From NCBI RefSeq assembly GCF_003367375.1, contig NZ_CP031416.1:3355501-3419500 (forward strand): DNA of 64,000 nt, read 5' to 3'. Within the stretch, counting starts at the first letter, position 1. Each line of letters begins with the position of its first letter. The stretch is from Gallaecimonas mangrovi. GTDB lineage: Bacteria > Pseudomonadota > Gammaproteobacteria > Enterobacterales > Gallaecimonadaceae. The notes below the pieces were generated by a model. The model ran no database searches and was not told the origin of the DNA. It saw nothing but the letters and a program-made list of their open reading frames with translations. Both the position numbers and the translations under genes were made by a program. Positions 55,696-64,000 of this stretch are shown one piece after another.

Positions 55696-55715
55696 AGTAT
55701 AGCCGGTGCTATACT
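55696..55715. promoter_or_regulatory. palindromic divergent promoter rsmC / EAL gene
   Basis: GTATAGC (55697-55703) and GCTATAC (55708-55714) form a perfect palindrome. It creates TATACT hexamers on both strands: plus strand 55710-55715, preceded by TGC as an extended -10, and minus strand 55701-55696. They are about 28 and 38 nt from the rsmC and EAL start codons. Confidence 0.5.
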
Positions 55716-55742
55716 GCCCGCCTTGTTTTGATGAGGCCCACC

Positions 55743-56765
55743 ATGCTTTCCAACGTCAGCCAGCTGTTACTTCGTAATCAGGATCATTTTGCCGACCAGT
55801 CCCTGCTTATAAGCCAATCGCCAAGGGATCCGCTGGCCCAAGAATGGCAAGGCCCTCTTTACACACACCACACCGACTTTGTGGCCTGGCAGCAAGCCAA
55901 ACGCGCCTTGGCTGAGAAGGCCATTTTTGCCCCGGCGCCTACCGATATTTCGGTTGAGCAAGCGCTGTTGGTGATGCCCAAAAGCAAGGACGAAGCCAAA
56001 ATGCTGCTGGCAGCCTTGGCGGCGTTATTGCCAGTTGGCGGCAAGCTGTTACTGGCTGGAGAAAACAAAGCCGGTATTAAATCCGCCGCCAAACTGTTGG
56101 AAGCCTACGGTCAGCCGATGAAAATCGACAGTGCCCGCCACTGCAGCCTGTTTGAAGTGGAGCTCACCGAAAAAGCCCCGGCGTTTAATTTGGCTGACTA
56201 CCAACAAAGCTTTGAGCTTCAAGTTGCCGGCGAAACCATAAAACTGGTGAGCCTGCCTGGCGTGTTCAGCCACGGCGAACTGGATGATGCAACCGCGCTG
56301 CTGCTGGAGTCCTTGCCGCGTGTTAAAACCGGCAGGCTGTTAGATTTTGGTTGTGGCGTTGGCATCATTGGCAGTTATCTCGCCAAGAAGGCACCGGAAG
56401 CGCAAGTGGAAATGCTGGATGTGTCTGCGCTTGCCATTACCGCCTCCGAGCTAACCCTAAAAGCCAATGGCATTGAAAACGCCAAGGTAACGGCTTCCGA
56501 TGGTTTGTCTGCCCTTAGCGGCCGCTTTCACCAAATAATCAGCAATCCGCCTTTTCATACCGGCGTTGGCACCGACTACAGCGCCACCGAGCAGCTTTTG
56601 GCCGAAGCACCAAAACGGCTGGTACAAGGCGGCGACTTAGTGCTGGTAGCCAATCGCTTTTTAAAATATGAGCCTTTGCTGGCCGCCGGCTTTAATAACA
56701 AGGTCGATACCCTCGCCAGCACCAACAAGTTTAAGGTGCTCTATTGCCGAGGTTCTGGCCGATAA
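55743..56765 (+). CDS. rsmC: 16S rRNA (guanine(1207)-N(2))-methyltransferase
   Basis: This 340-residue enzyme has two related halves. The N-terminal half is inactive (no SAM motif). The C-terminal half has LLDFGCGVGIIGSYLAK and the catalytic ISNPPFHTG. It methylates G1207 of 16S rRNA. I start at ATG 55743 with GAGG 6 nt upstream; the length matches E. coli RsmC. Confidence 0.94.
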   Translation: MLSNVSQLLLRNQDHFADQSLLISQSPRDPLAQEWQGPLYTHHTDFVAWQQAKRALAEKAIFAPAPTDISVEQALLVMPKSKDEAKMLLAALAALLPVGGKLLLAGENKAGIKSAAKLLEAYGQPMKIDSARHCSLFEVELTEKAPAFNLADYQQSFELQVAGETIKLVSLPGVFSHGELDDATALLLESLPRVKTGRLLDFGCGVGIIGSYLAKKAPEAQVEMLDVSALAITASELTLKANGIENAKVTASDGLSALSGRFHQIISNPPFHTGVGTDYSATEQLLAEAPKRLVQGGDLVLVANRFLKYEPLLAAGFNNKVDTLASTNKFKVLYCRGSGR

Positions 56766-56770
56766 AAGCC

Positions 56771-56798
56771 TTGCTATTTTAAGGCTCATCGCTAGAAT
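56771..56798 (+). promoter_or_regulatory. promoter of tRNA-Leu copy 1
   Basis: TTGCTA (56771-56776), 16-nt spacer, TAGAAT (56793-56798), then a GC-rich discriminator typical of stringently controlled stable-RNA promoters, 12 nt before the tRNA. Confidence 0.65.
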
Positions 56799-56810
56799 GC
56801 CGCAGCACAT

Positions 56811-56897
56811 GCAGATGTGGCGGAATTGGTAGACGCGCTAGCTTCAGGTGTTAGTGACTTAACGGTCGTGGGAGTTCAAGTCTCCCCATCTGCACCA
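56811..56897 (+). tRNA. tRNA-Leu (CAG), copy 1
   Basis: 87 nt including CCA. Acceptor stem GCAGATG/CATCTGC, anticodon loop TTCAGGT with anticodon CAG, and the long class II variable arm. Identical to copies 2 and 3. Confidence 0.97.
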
Positions 56898-56906
56898 AAC
56901 ACGAAA

Positions 56907-56932
56907 AACCCGGCTTTAAGCCGGGTTTTTTA
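56907..56932 (+). terminator. terminator after tRNA-Leu copy 1
   Basis: Stem AACCCGGC/GCCGGGTT with a 5-nt loop TTTAA and a T run. Confidence 0.85.
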
Positions 56933-56993
56933 TTGGCATTGAAAAACACTGCTCAGCTTTCATGCAAATAGCGCCCCAGCCATAAAAAAACCG

Positions 56994-57021
56994 TTGACGA
57001 GGCAGTCTGGATGGGTAGAAT
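56994..57021 (+). promoter_or_regulatory. promoter of tRNA-Leu copy 2
   Basis: TTGACG (56994-56999), 16-nt spacer, TAGAAT (57016-57021), GC-rich discriminator. It has the same -10 box as the copy 1 promoter. Confidence 0.72.
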
Positions 57022-57063
57022 GCGTCCCCGTGGTAAGCAATGCTTGTCACCACAATTTGGTAT

Positions 57064-57150
57064 GCAGATGTGGCGGAATTGGTAGACGCGCTAGCTTCAG
57101 GTGTTAGTGACTTAACGGTCGTGGGAGTTCAAGTCTCCCCATCTGCACCA
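57064..57150 (+). tRNA. tRNA-Leu (CAG), copy 2
   Basis: 87 nt including CCA, identical to copy 1, with its own promoter 43 nt upstream and its own terminator downstream. Confidence 0.97.
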
Positions 57151-57161
57151 ACAAATTTGAG

Positions 57162-57187
57162 AACCTCGATGCAATCGAGGTTTTTTT
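57162..57187 (+). terminator. terminator after tRNA-Leu copy 2
   Basis: Stem AACCTCGAT/ATCGAGGTT with a 3-nt loop and seven T. Confidence 0.85.
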
Positions 57188-57222
57188 AGCCCGGGACCCG
57201 GCTTAAAACAGTCCGACAATTT

Positions 57223-57309
57223 GCAGATGTGGCGGAATTGGTAGACGCGCTAGCTTCAGGTGTTAGTGACTTAACGGTCGTGGGAGTTCAAGTCTCCCCA
57301 TCTGCACCA
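57223..57309 (+). tRNA. tRNA-Leu (CAG), copy 3
   Basis: 87 nt including CCA, identical to copies 1 and 2. I see no good -35/-10 pair in the 35 nt after the preceding terminator, so it may rely on read-through. Confidence 0.97.
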
Positions 57310-57317
57310 CCTTCGAA

Positions 57318-57346
57318 AAGGTCGGCTTTTTAGCCGGCCTTTTTTC
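57318..57346 (+). terminator. terminator after tRNA-Leu copy 3
   Basis: Stem AGGTCGGCT/AGCCGGCCT (one imperfect pair) with a T-rich loop and six T, ending 16 nt before the DUF1289 start codon. Confidence 0.8.
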
Positions 57347-57361
57347 GTCTAAGCTGGCGCC

Positions 57362-57580
57362 ATGGAACAGCTCGAATTTTTTGAAATTCCCTCCCCTTGC
57401 ATCGGGGTCTGCCAGGCAGACAACCGTGGCTATTGCCTTGGCTGCTTGCGCTCCCGTGATGAACGCTTTGGCTGGAACCAAATGAGCGACGCTGAAAAAC
57501 GCAAAGTGGTAGAGCTTTGCCAAAAACGCAAAAAAAGACGGGCCATCAAGGCCCGCCTGCAACAAGAAGAAGACGATTAA
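57362..57580 (+). CDS. DUF1289 family protein
   Basis: This 72-residue protein has four cysteines C13, C17, C25 and C28 in SPCIGVCQADNRGYCLGCLR, the metal-binding-like pattern of DUF1289, followed by a basic helix. Function unknown; iron-sulfur or zinc binding is an inference. No strong ribosome binding site is visible. It overlaps the convergent PhoH gene by 4 nt. Confidence 0.85.
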   Translation: MEQLEFFEIPSPCIGVCQADNRGYCLGCLRSRDERFGWNQMSDAEKRKVVELCQKRKKRRAIKARLQQEEDD

Positions 57581-58959
57581 AGATTTTCTTCGGCAAAAGA
57601 GGCCAAACGGCTTCTTACCACCCCATCTAGGTACACGTTCGCTGAACCTGGGAAATCCTTAAAGCGCTCCACAATGTAGGTTAGCCCCGATGTCACCGGG
57701 CTTAGGTAGTTAGAATCAATTTGCGCCAAGTTACCGGAACAAATCATTTTGGTGCCCTCACCGCAGCGGGTAAGGATGGTTTTAAGCTGACTGGCCGTCA
57801 GGTTTTGGCTTTCGTCGATTAACACAATGGCGTTCTGAATAGAGCGCCCACGCATAAAGTTGACCGATTTAAACTGGATATTGGCTTTATCCATAATGTA
57901 TTGCAGGCTGCCAGATGGGTGCGCATCGGAGCCGTGCAGCACTTCCAGGGTGTCGGTGATCGCCGCCAGCCAAGGCAGCATTTTTTCTTCCTCGGTGCCG
58001 GGCAAAAAACCAATGCTTTCGGCTATTTCCGGGGTATTACGGGTGACTATTACTTTGTCGTATTGGCCCCGTTCTATCACCAGTTCCAGGGCTGCGGCCA
58101 TCGCCAGCAGGGTTTTGCCGGAACCGGCCGGGCCGGTAAGCATCACTAAATCAAGGCTGGGGTCCATCAGGGCATGGAGGGCTAGGCCTTGGAAAATATT
58201 TTTAGGGCTGATACCCCAGGCATGCTGCGCCATTAAGCGGTCACAGCCCAAGTCCAGCAGTTTGACTTCTTTATCACCGTGCTCTAACACGCGAGCGGCA
58301 AAATCTTCACTGTTATCAAGGATGTATTCATTAGTGTAGAGGTTTTCCAACACCCCGGCAGCAATGGTGTGCACCGTATCGCGGCCCTGGCTTTCGCTTT
58401 CCACCTTGTTGACCTTATCCCACAGTCGGCCGTCAATTTCCTGATAGCCCTTGGCCAGGTAGCGAATGTCATCCACCAGCTGGTCGGTGCGGTAGTCTTC
58501 CACATTGCGAAGGCCTGCCCCTTTGGCCTTAAGCCGCATATTGATGTCTTTGGTCACCAGCACCACTTTGGTGGGGGCCTTTTGTTTTTGCAGATGCAGC
58601 GCGGCGTTAATTATCTTGTTGTCAGCTTCCGACCCGGGCACATGCGCCAGTTCCCCTTTTATTTCATGGTCGGGATAAATAGAAATATGGCCACGATTGC
58701 CTTCCAGATCATGGCTGGGCAATGGTACGCCTGCGGCAATTTCCTCAGGACTGGTGTTTTTAAAGACATCGTCCAGGGCACGGATCGCCGCCCGAGCATC
58801 TCTGGAGATATCGCTGCGCCGGTCTTTGATGTTGTCCAGTTCTTCCAGAACGGTCATCGGGATCAGCACGTCGTGTTCGTCGAAGGAGTAGATGGCAAGA
58901 GGTTCATGCAGCAGGATGTTGGTATCAAGGATATAGACTTTTCTTTCGTCTGGAGCCAT
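57577..58959 (-). CDS. PIN domain / PhoH family ATPase
   Basis: This 460-residue protein has an N-terminal PIN ribonuclease-like domain (KVYILDTNILLHEP, then VLEELDNIK and LVTKDINMRLKA) and a C-terminal PhoH P-loop ATPase (GPAGSGKT, VLIDESQNLT). This PhoH2-like PIN-ATPase fusion is linked to RNA unwinding and cleavage. I start at ATG 58959, preceded by GGGAG, rather than 14 codons upstream. The gene is divergent from rapA. Confidence 0.92.
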   Translation of the reverse strand: MAPDERKVYILDTNILLHEPLAIYSFDEHDVLIPMTVLEELDNIKDRRSDISRDARAAIRALDDVFKNTSPEEIAAGVPLPSHDLEGNRGHISIYPDHEIKGELAHVPGSEADNKIINAALHLQKQKAPTKVVLVTKDINMRLKAKGAGLRNVEDYRTDQLVDDIRYLAKGYQEIDGRLWDKVNKVESESQGRDTVHTIAAGVLENLYTNEYILDNSEDFAARVLEHGDKEVKLLDLGCDRLMAQHAWGISPKNIFQGLALHALMDPSLDLVMLTGPAGSGKTLLAMAAALELVIERGQYDKVIVTRNTPEIAESIGFLPGTEEEKMLPWLAAITDTLEVLHGSDAHPSGSLQYIMDKANIQFKSVNFMRGRSIQNAIVLIDESQNLTASQLKTILTRCGEGTKMICSGNLAQIDSNYLSPVTSGLTYIVERFKDFPGSANVYLDGVVRSRLASFAEENL

Positions 58960-59124
58960 AGCGCTCTCCCTAACTAACGGCCAAAGGAGGTGGTTGTCCA
59001 CCTCAAACTCACTTTAACCATAGTTGGAGAAAAAAGGGGAGAACAAGATCAAGGCTTGAGGTTTTTGCCTAGCATTGAGGTCTTGGGTAACATACGCCGC
59101 CTTCTTCGACTTCGGAGCTTTTTG

Positions 59125-61995
59125 ATGTCACTTGCTCTTGGCCAACGCTTTATTGCCGATGCCGAATCTGAACTCGGTCTGGGGACTGTTGTAGCCCTGG
59201 ACAACCGTACTCTGACAGTGTTGTTCCCGGTAAGCGGTGAAACCCGCCTTTACAGTAAAACCGAAGCCCCCATTACTCGCGTGAGTTTTCGTGCTGGGGA
59301 CACCATCAAAAGCCATGACGGCTGGAGCCTGACCGTTGAGCAGGTTGAAGAAGACAACGGATTGTTTACCTATGTAGGCAGCCGCCAAGACAACGGCGAG
59401 CAAGCCAGCCTGCGTGAAACGCTGCTTGATGGGGTCATTAACCTCAATAAACCGCAAGACCGCCTTTTTGCCGGCCAGCTTGACCGCACCGACTGGTTTA
59501 CCCTGCGCTACCAAACCCTAGAGCAGATGCATCAGCTGTCGCAAAGCCCCTTGCGTGGCCTGATTGGCGCCCGTATGGACCTCATCCCCCACCAGCTTTA
59601 CATCGCTGACGAGGTGGGTAACCGTCAAGCACCACGGGTACTGCTGGCCGATGAAGTGGGCCTGGGTAAAACCGTGGAAGCGGGCATGATCATTCACCAG
59701 CAACTGCGCGCCGAATTTGCCGAGCGTGTCTTGCTACTGCTGCCAGAAAACCTGATGCACCAGTGGCTGGTAGAAATGCGTCGCCGCTTTAACCTCAATT
59801 TTGCGCTCTTTGACGAAAGCCGTTTAGAGGAAGCCGAACACGACGCCGACAACCCCTTTGATACCGCGCAGCTGGTCATGGTTAGCCTGGAACTGATCGC
59901 CAAGCGTAAACCCCGTTTTGAGCAGCTATTAGCCGCCGACTGGGACATGCTGGTGGTGGACGAAGCCCACCACTTGGCCTGGCAAGAAAATAACCCCAGC
60001 CGCGAATACCAAGTGGTTCAAGACTTGGCCGAATCCATTCCGTCGGTGCTGCTACTCACCGCCACCCCTGACCAACTTGGCCACCAAAGCCATTTTGCCA
60101 GGCTGCGATTGTTAGACAGCGAGCGCTTCCACGATTACCAGGCGTTTTGCCAAGAAGAAGCCCAATACCAACCGCTGGCGCAAGTGGCGCAAAAGCTACT
60201 GGAAAATGAACCGCTAGCGGCCGATGACAAAGCCAAAATTGCCGCCTGGGGTGAAGATCTCGCCGCCCTTGCCGAAGGCGATAATAACGACCGTAAGAAA
60301 CTGGTGTCGGCGTTGATTGACCGCCACGGCACCAGCCGGGTGCTGCTGCGTAACACCCGTGCCGGTGTGCAAGGCTTTCCCGGCCGTCGCCTGTATGCCC
60401 AGGCCCTAGCACTGCCAGACGCTTATGCCACCGCTATTCGTGTTGGCAAAATGATGGCTGGGCGCAAAAGCGAGGCGGAAAAACTCGAAGAGCAACTCAA
60501 CCCAGAAATCATTTATCAAGCCTTTGAAGACGACGACGGTAACAGCTGGTGCCAGCACGACCCACGGGTGCAGTGGCTGGTTAAGCACTTAAAACACAAC
60601 AACAACGAAAAAGTGGTGCTTATTGCCCATAGCCGTCGTCAGGTGCAGGCCATTAACGATTACCTTCGGGAAAAGCACGCTATTCAAGCCGCGGTTTTCC
60701 ATGAAGAACTGTCCATTATCGAACGTGACCGCGCCGCGGTATTTTTCGCCGACGAAGACGGCGCGCAGATTTTACTGTGCTCGGAAATAGGCTCTGAAGG
60801 CCGTAACTTCCAGTTCGCCCACCAATTGGTGCTGTTTGACCTGCCGCTAAATCCTGACTTGCTTGAGCAGCGTATTGGCCGCTTGGACCGCATTGGCCAG
60901 GAGCGGGTGGTGGAGATTTATGTGCCGCACTTGGCAGAATCGGCCCAGGCACGATTGATGAGCTGGTATCACCAGGGTCTTAATGCCTTTGAAGCCACCT
61001 GCCCGGTGGGAGGCGCCGTTTACGAAGCTCAGCAACAAAGCCTGGCCGCAGCGCTATTAGCCGATGACAACGCCGCTTTTGAGCAGCTTATCGGCGATGC
61101 TGCCAACCGCCGCCACGCCTTAATGGCTGAAATGGAAGCGGGCCGCGACCGTTTGCTGGAACTGGCATCACAAGGGGCTGGCCGCGGTGAAAAGCTCGCC
61201 ACCGACATTGCCACCCTCGATTACGACCCCAAACTGCCGATTTTCCTTACCCAGGTGCTGGACGTATTTGGTGTCGACCAGGAAGACTTGGACGATTACA
61301 CCCAGCTACTACGCCCAGGCGAGCGTATGCTCACCGCCCTGCCCGGCCTGGAAGAAGACGGCATTCAAACCACCTTCGACCGCGAGTACGCGCTGTCTCG
61401 CGATAACGTGCAGTTTTTAAGCTGGGATCACCCCTTGGTGCTGTCAGCCATGGACGCGGTATTAACCGGCGACATGGGTAACGCCTCGGTGGCGCTGCTG
61501 AAAAACAAAGCACTGCCGGCGGGCACTACCTTTGTGGAGCTGGTGTTTGTTACCGAGCACCAAGCCCCTAAATCACTGCAGCTTGACCGCTACCTGCCGC
61601 TAACGCCGCTGCGTATGCTGCTGGACAAAACCGGTACCGATCTGGCGCCCAAGGTGTTGTTTGATAACTTCAACCGCCAGCTAACGCCCATTAAGCGCCA
61701 CACTGCTGCCAAATTGGCGGTGGCGTCTCAAAGCCTTATTCACAACCACATTCAAAAAGCGCAGCAACAAGTGGCGCCGCAGGTGGATGCGCTGATCGCC
61801 ACGGCCAAAGACCGTATCGAGCAACAGCTGGGTGGAGAGTTGGCCCGCTTAAAAGCGCTTAAGGCGGTAAATGACAGCATTCGCGACGACGAAATCGACG
61901 CCCTTGCCAGCCGTAAGGCCGCCTTGCTCAAACACGTGGCAGCGGCAAGCTTGCGCCTGGACATGGTGCGGCTTATCGTGGTGGTGAACGAGTAA
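59125..61995 (+). CDS. rapA: RNA polymerase-associated ATPase RapA
   Basis: This 956-residue Swi2/Snf2-family ATPase recycles RNA polymerase. The N-terminal Tudor-like part begins MSLALGQRFIADAESELGLGTVV, as in E. coli RapA. The helicase motifs are LLADEVGLGKTVEAGMI, VVDEAHHLAW, LLLTATPDQLG and RIGRLDRIGQ. The C-terminal RNA polymerase-binding region is full length. I start at ATG 59125 with GGAG 7 nt upstream, dropping 45 residues of the longest frame. Confidence 0.96.
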   Translation: MSLALGQRFIADAESELGLGTVVALDNRTLTVLFPVSGETRLYSKTEAPITRVSFRAGDTIKSHDGWSLTVEQVEEDNGLFTYVGSRQDNGEQASLRETLLDGVINLNKPQDRLFAGQLDRTDWFTLRYQTLEQMHQLSQSPLRGLIGARMDLIPHQLYIADEVGNRQAPRVLLADEVGLGKTVEAGMIIHQQLRAEFAERVLLLLPENLMHQWLVEMRRRFNLNFALFDESRLEEAEHDADNPFDTAQLVMVSLELIAKRKPRFEQLLAADWDMLVVDEAHHLAWQENNPSREYQVVQDLAESIPSVLLLTATPDQLGHQSHFARLRLLDSERFHDYQAFCQEEAQYQPLAQVAQKLLENEPLAADDKAKIAAWGEDLAALAEGDNNDRKKLVSALIDRHGTSRVLLRNTRAGVQGFPGRRLYAQALALPDAYATAIRVGKMMAGRKSEAEKLEEQLNPEIIYQAFEDDDGNSWCQHDPRVQWLVKHLKHNNNEKVVLIAHSRRQVQAINDYLREKHAIQAAVFHEELSIIERDRAAVFFADEDGAQILLCSEIGSEGRNFQFAHQLVLFDLPLNPDLLEQRIGRLDRIGQERVVEIYVPHLAESAQARLMSWYHQGLNAFEATCPVGGAVYEAQQQSLAAALLADDNAAFEQLIGDAANRRHALMAEMEAGRDRLLELASQGAGRGEKLATDIATLDYDPKLPIFLTQVLDVFGVDQEDLDDYTQLLRPGERMLTALPGLEEDGIQTTFDREYALSRDNVQFLSWDHPLVLSAMDAVLTGDMGNASVALLKNKALPAGTTFVELVFVTEHQAPKSLQLDRYLPLTPLRMLLDKTGTDLAPKVLFDNFNRQLTPIKRHTAAKLAVASQSLIHNHIQKAQQQVAPQVDALIATAKDRIEQQLGGELARLKALKAVNDSIRDDEIDALASRKAALLKHVAAASLRLDMVRLIVVVNE

Positions 61996-62011
61996 GTCTC
62001 TGAGGCACAAT

Positions 62012-62524
62012 ATGAAACGCTGTTGGCTCTTGATGATGTTACTGCTGCCATGGGTAGCAAAAGCCGAAGAGCCGCAGCGCTTCGTGCCGGTAGGCGATGC
62101 CAAAGCAGAGCTGGTAGCAACCGGGTATCTGCCCAAAGAACTGCCACAAGCACTGCAGGCCGAAGGCTTTTTAGTGGAGCTTTACAGCCAGTTGCCCAAG
62201 GATTGGCAACCCAAGCCAGAACAGCTGCTGTTAACCTCTGATGGCAGCCTTTTCAAACGCTGCGAAGACGGCAATTTTCGTGGCTGCATTTTTATCAATG
62301 CCACTTACAAAGTGGATGCCATTGGAAAACCCACCCTGGATTTAGTCAACGCCCCGCGCTTACCGTTGGAAGGTGATTTAGCGCTGCGGCAAAAATTACT
62401 GCCGGCCCAGCCCAATAGCCGCTTTTATGCGTTAGCACTGCGCGCCGACACCCCGGGCGAAAGCCAGGAGCTAGCCGGCATTATTAAAGGCTGGCTCTAT
62501 ACCTTGGACCGCGAGCTCAACTAA
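62012..62524 (+). CDS. secreted protein of unknown function
   Basis: I do not recognise this 170-residue protein. It has a signal peptide (MKRCWLLMMLLLPWVAKA) and a mature domain with two cysteines (KRCEDGNFRGCIF) that probably pair. It follows rapA by 16 nt and may be co-transcribed with it. It is convergent with djlA, whose stop is 2 nt away. Confidence 0.72.
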   Translation: MKRCWLLMMLLLPWVAKAEEPQRFVPVGDAKAELVATGYLPKELPQALQAEGFLVELYSQLPKDWQPKPEQLLLTSDGSLFKRCEDGNFRGCIFINATYKVDAIGKPTLDLVNAPRLPLEGDLALRQKLLPAQPNSRFYALALRADTPGESQELAGIIKGWLYTLDRELN

Positions 62525-62525
62525 C

Positions 62526-63323
62526 TCAGTTTTCTTTGTGGGCCTTTATCTGCTGATAAGCCGCTTGAATGGCCTGAGCCCGTTCTTTGGCCAGCTCTTG
62601 CATTTCCGGCGGTAAGCCCTTGGCCATCAGCTTGTCGGGGTGGTGTTCGGCCATGGCTTTTTTATAGGCGCGCCGCACCGTTTGCATGTCGGCATCGCGG
62701 CTAAGGCCCAGCAATTCATAGGCGTCATTGATACGGGCATAGCGAGACTGCTCCGGCGCCTTGGTAAAGGCTTGCCCCGCCTTTGCCATGCGAATAAGCC
62801 CTTCCAGCATGCGCTCAGGCAGCCCAAGGCTTTTACGCACTCTTTCCAACACCCGCCGCTCTTCTACTTGCAGGTTGCCGTCAGCCAGTGCCAGCGCCAC
62901 CTGAATTTCCATAAACAACTGCAATAACTCGCGCTGCCCCGCCAGGGCTTCCCCTAACGCCGACACCGACGCTTCTAATGGATAACCAGGAGACTTACCT
63001 TCACGAAAGGCTTCTTGGGCGGCGCGGCGTTTTTCACCTTTTAAACCAAGGCGGTCCATCAAGCCGCTGGCGGCGGCAATATCTTCTTCACGCACCCGGC
63101 CTTTGGCTTTTGCCAAATGGCCCATCACCGCAAAACTGGTGTGAAAGAAAATGCGTTCCCGGCCGGCTTCATCCAAGCGATTCCACACTTTGCCAAAACC
63201 GGCACCGTTAAAATCGCGCTTAAGGGCTTTATCAAACCACCAGCCCACCACAAAGCCCAATACGGCACCCGGTAACCGCGCAAAGGCCAGGCCCAACAAC
63301 AGGCCGACAATACGTCCCCACAT
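62526..63323 (-). CDS. djlA: co-chaperone DjlA
   Basis: This 265-residue inner-membrane DnaK co-chaperone has an N-terminal transmembrane helix with glycine pattern (IVGLLLGLAFARLPGAVLGFVVGWWFD), a TerB-like middle domain and a C-terminal J domain (DAYELLGLSRDADMQTVRRAYKKAM) with HPD. I start at ATG 63323, matching other DjlA proteins; the upstream 51 residues of the long frame belong to antisense of the murU end. One base separates its start from the murU stop. Confidence 0.94.
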   Translation of the reverse strand: MWGRIVGLLLGLAFARLPGAVLGFVVGWWFDKALKRDFNGAGFGKVWNRLDEAGRERIFFHTSFAVMGHLAKAKGRVREEDIAAASGLMDRLGLKGEKRRAAQEAFREGKSPGYPLEASVSALGEALAGQRELLQLFMEIQVALALADGNLQVEERRVLERVRKSLGLPERMLEGLIRMAKAGQAFTKAPEQSRYARINDAYELLGLSRDADMQTVRRAYKKAMAEHHPDKLMAKGLPPEMQELAKERAQAIQAAYQQIKAHKEN

Positions 63324-63324
63324 G

Positions 63325-63981
63325 TTAACGCTTATCCTCCAAATACTGATTAAGCTGCCTAAGGCGCTCCGGGGTGCCCACATCTTGCCAATAGCCGCCG
63401 TAGTGCTGGCCATGCAAGATGCCGGCGTCAGCCCATTGGCGCAGCAGCGGCCCCAGCGCCGCAACACCATCGCCAAGGCTTTGAAACAGCGCGCTGCTTA
63501 ATAGGGCAATACCGGCGTAGGTGAACTGTTTTGGCTGGTTAACGACTCGCCCGTCTTGCAAGCCAAAATCGCCACCAGGATGCTGCGGCGGGTTGTCCAC
63601 CAGCAGCAAGGTTGGCGCATTAGCACTTAGCAGCGATTGCAAGTTGCAGTCGCAATAGACATCGCCGTTAACCAGTAAAAAATCACCACCGCCCAGCAGC
63701 GGCAAGGCACGGCGAATACCGCCAGCCGTTTCCAGCGCTGTGCCTTCATGGGAAAACAGCAGGCGAAGGCCAAAGCGGCTGCCATCCCCCAGCGTCTTGG
63801 GAAGCTGTTCCCCCAGCCAGGCCGTATTAATGACAACGTCAGTGATACCGGCCGACTTTAACCGCCAAAGATGATGCTCAATCAGCGGCAAGCCAGCCGC
63901 TTTGAGTAGCGGCTTTGGCGTATGGTCGGTTAAAGGGCGCATCCGCTCGCCACGCCCGGCAGCCAGGATCATGGCTTTCAC
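63325..63981 (-). CDS. murU: N-acetylmuramate alpha-1-phosphate uridylyltransferase
   Basis: This 218-residue nucleotidyltransferase of the MurNAc recycling route has the NTP-binding loop ILAAGRGERMRPLTDHTPKPLL and the metal-ligand NGDVYCD. The length and the neighbouring djlA fit MurU rather than longer glucose-1-phosphate enzymes. GTG start with GGAGGAG upstream. Its partner kinase amgK, usually just upstream, would lie beyond the window edge. Confidence 0.88.
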   Translation of the reverse strand: MKAMILAAGRGERMRPLTDHTPKPLLKAAGLPLIEHHLWRLKSAGITDVVINTAWLGEQLPKTLGDGSRFGLRLLFSHEGTALETAGGIRRALPLLGGGDFLLVNGDVYCDCNLQSLLSANAPTLLLVDNPPQHPGGDFGLQDGRVVNQPKQFTYAGIALLSSALFQSLGDGVAALGPLLRQWADAGILHGQHYGGYWQDVGTPERLRQLNQYLEDKR

Positions 63982-64000
63982 GGTGTCTCCTCCAACAGCC

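Noticed and set aside
58990..59124. Longer rapA start adding 45 residues
   Set aside because: The ATG at 59125 has a proper GGAG and begins with the standard RapA N-terminus.

Overview
The window reads as chromosome of a Gammaproteobacterium. The best guide is a long run of genes in the order endA-rsmE-gshB-yqgE-ruvX-pilU/pilT-yggS-proC-yggT-yggU-rdgB-hemW ... yggN-trmB-mutY-yggX, which matches the endA to yggX neighbourhood of E. coli and its relatives. The pilT/pilU pair, several cyclic-di-GMP proteins, the rapA-djlA-murU cluster and the moderately GC-rich codon use suggest a free-living Alteromonadales-like or Gallaecimonas-like bacterium. The genus is a guess; the class is secure.

Layout. 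Bases 1 to about 3190 are strikingly AT-rich and differ from the rest. They hold a two-gene cassette on the minus strand: a NACHT-like STAND NTPase with a pentapeptide-like C-terminal region, followed 4 nt later by a RelA/SpoT-fold nucleotidyltransferase. It sits against a wrecked phospholipase-D-like gene that has been replaced internally by a hairpin-rich non-coding insert. This is the accessory part of the window and the best candidate for an undescribed (probably anti-phage) system. Bases 4020-17500 carry a mix of envelope and periplasmic genes: an orphan membrane-anchored protein, a class 3 lipase with a DUF6795-like partner (possible secreted effector and immunity pair), panE, two DsbA-like oxidoreductases, a 2-hydroxycarboxylate transporter, an acyltransferase, a diguanylate cyclase and a soluble PAS-PAS chemoreceptor. 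Bases 18087-18929 hold three consecutive small lipoproteins.

Bases 19000-27200 are nucleic-acid maintenance genes: the convergent DEAD-box helicases dbpA and rhlE, tpx, and the sbcD-sbcC nuclease operon. Bases 27345-36523 hold signalling and metabolism: an EAL protein, a one-cysteine HMA-like peptide, a dual-receiver regulator, an EamA transporter, an SDR, and the formaldehyde-detoxification pair frmA-fghA with a divergent LysR regulator. Bases 36646-51035 are the conserved endA to yggX block, interrupted at 46713-47915 by a 24-codon ORF and two tandem paralogous membrane proteins of unknown function.

Bases 51135-57309 contain two tRNA clusters (Phe-Thr-Phe and three identical Leu-CAG genes). 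They flank an Ala-tRNA(Pro) deacylase-like gene, an N-acetylglucosamine kinase-like gene, an EAL protein and rsmC. A 19-nt copy of the tRNA-Phe 3' end lies 150 bp downstream of the last Phe gene, with four packed hairpins in between. The right end is a DUF1289 protein, a PIN-PhoH ATPase, rapA, a secreted orphan, djlA and murU. Rho-independent terminators are frequent, and many serve convergent genes in both directions.
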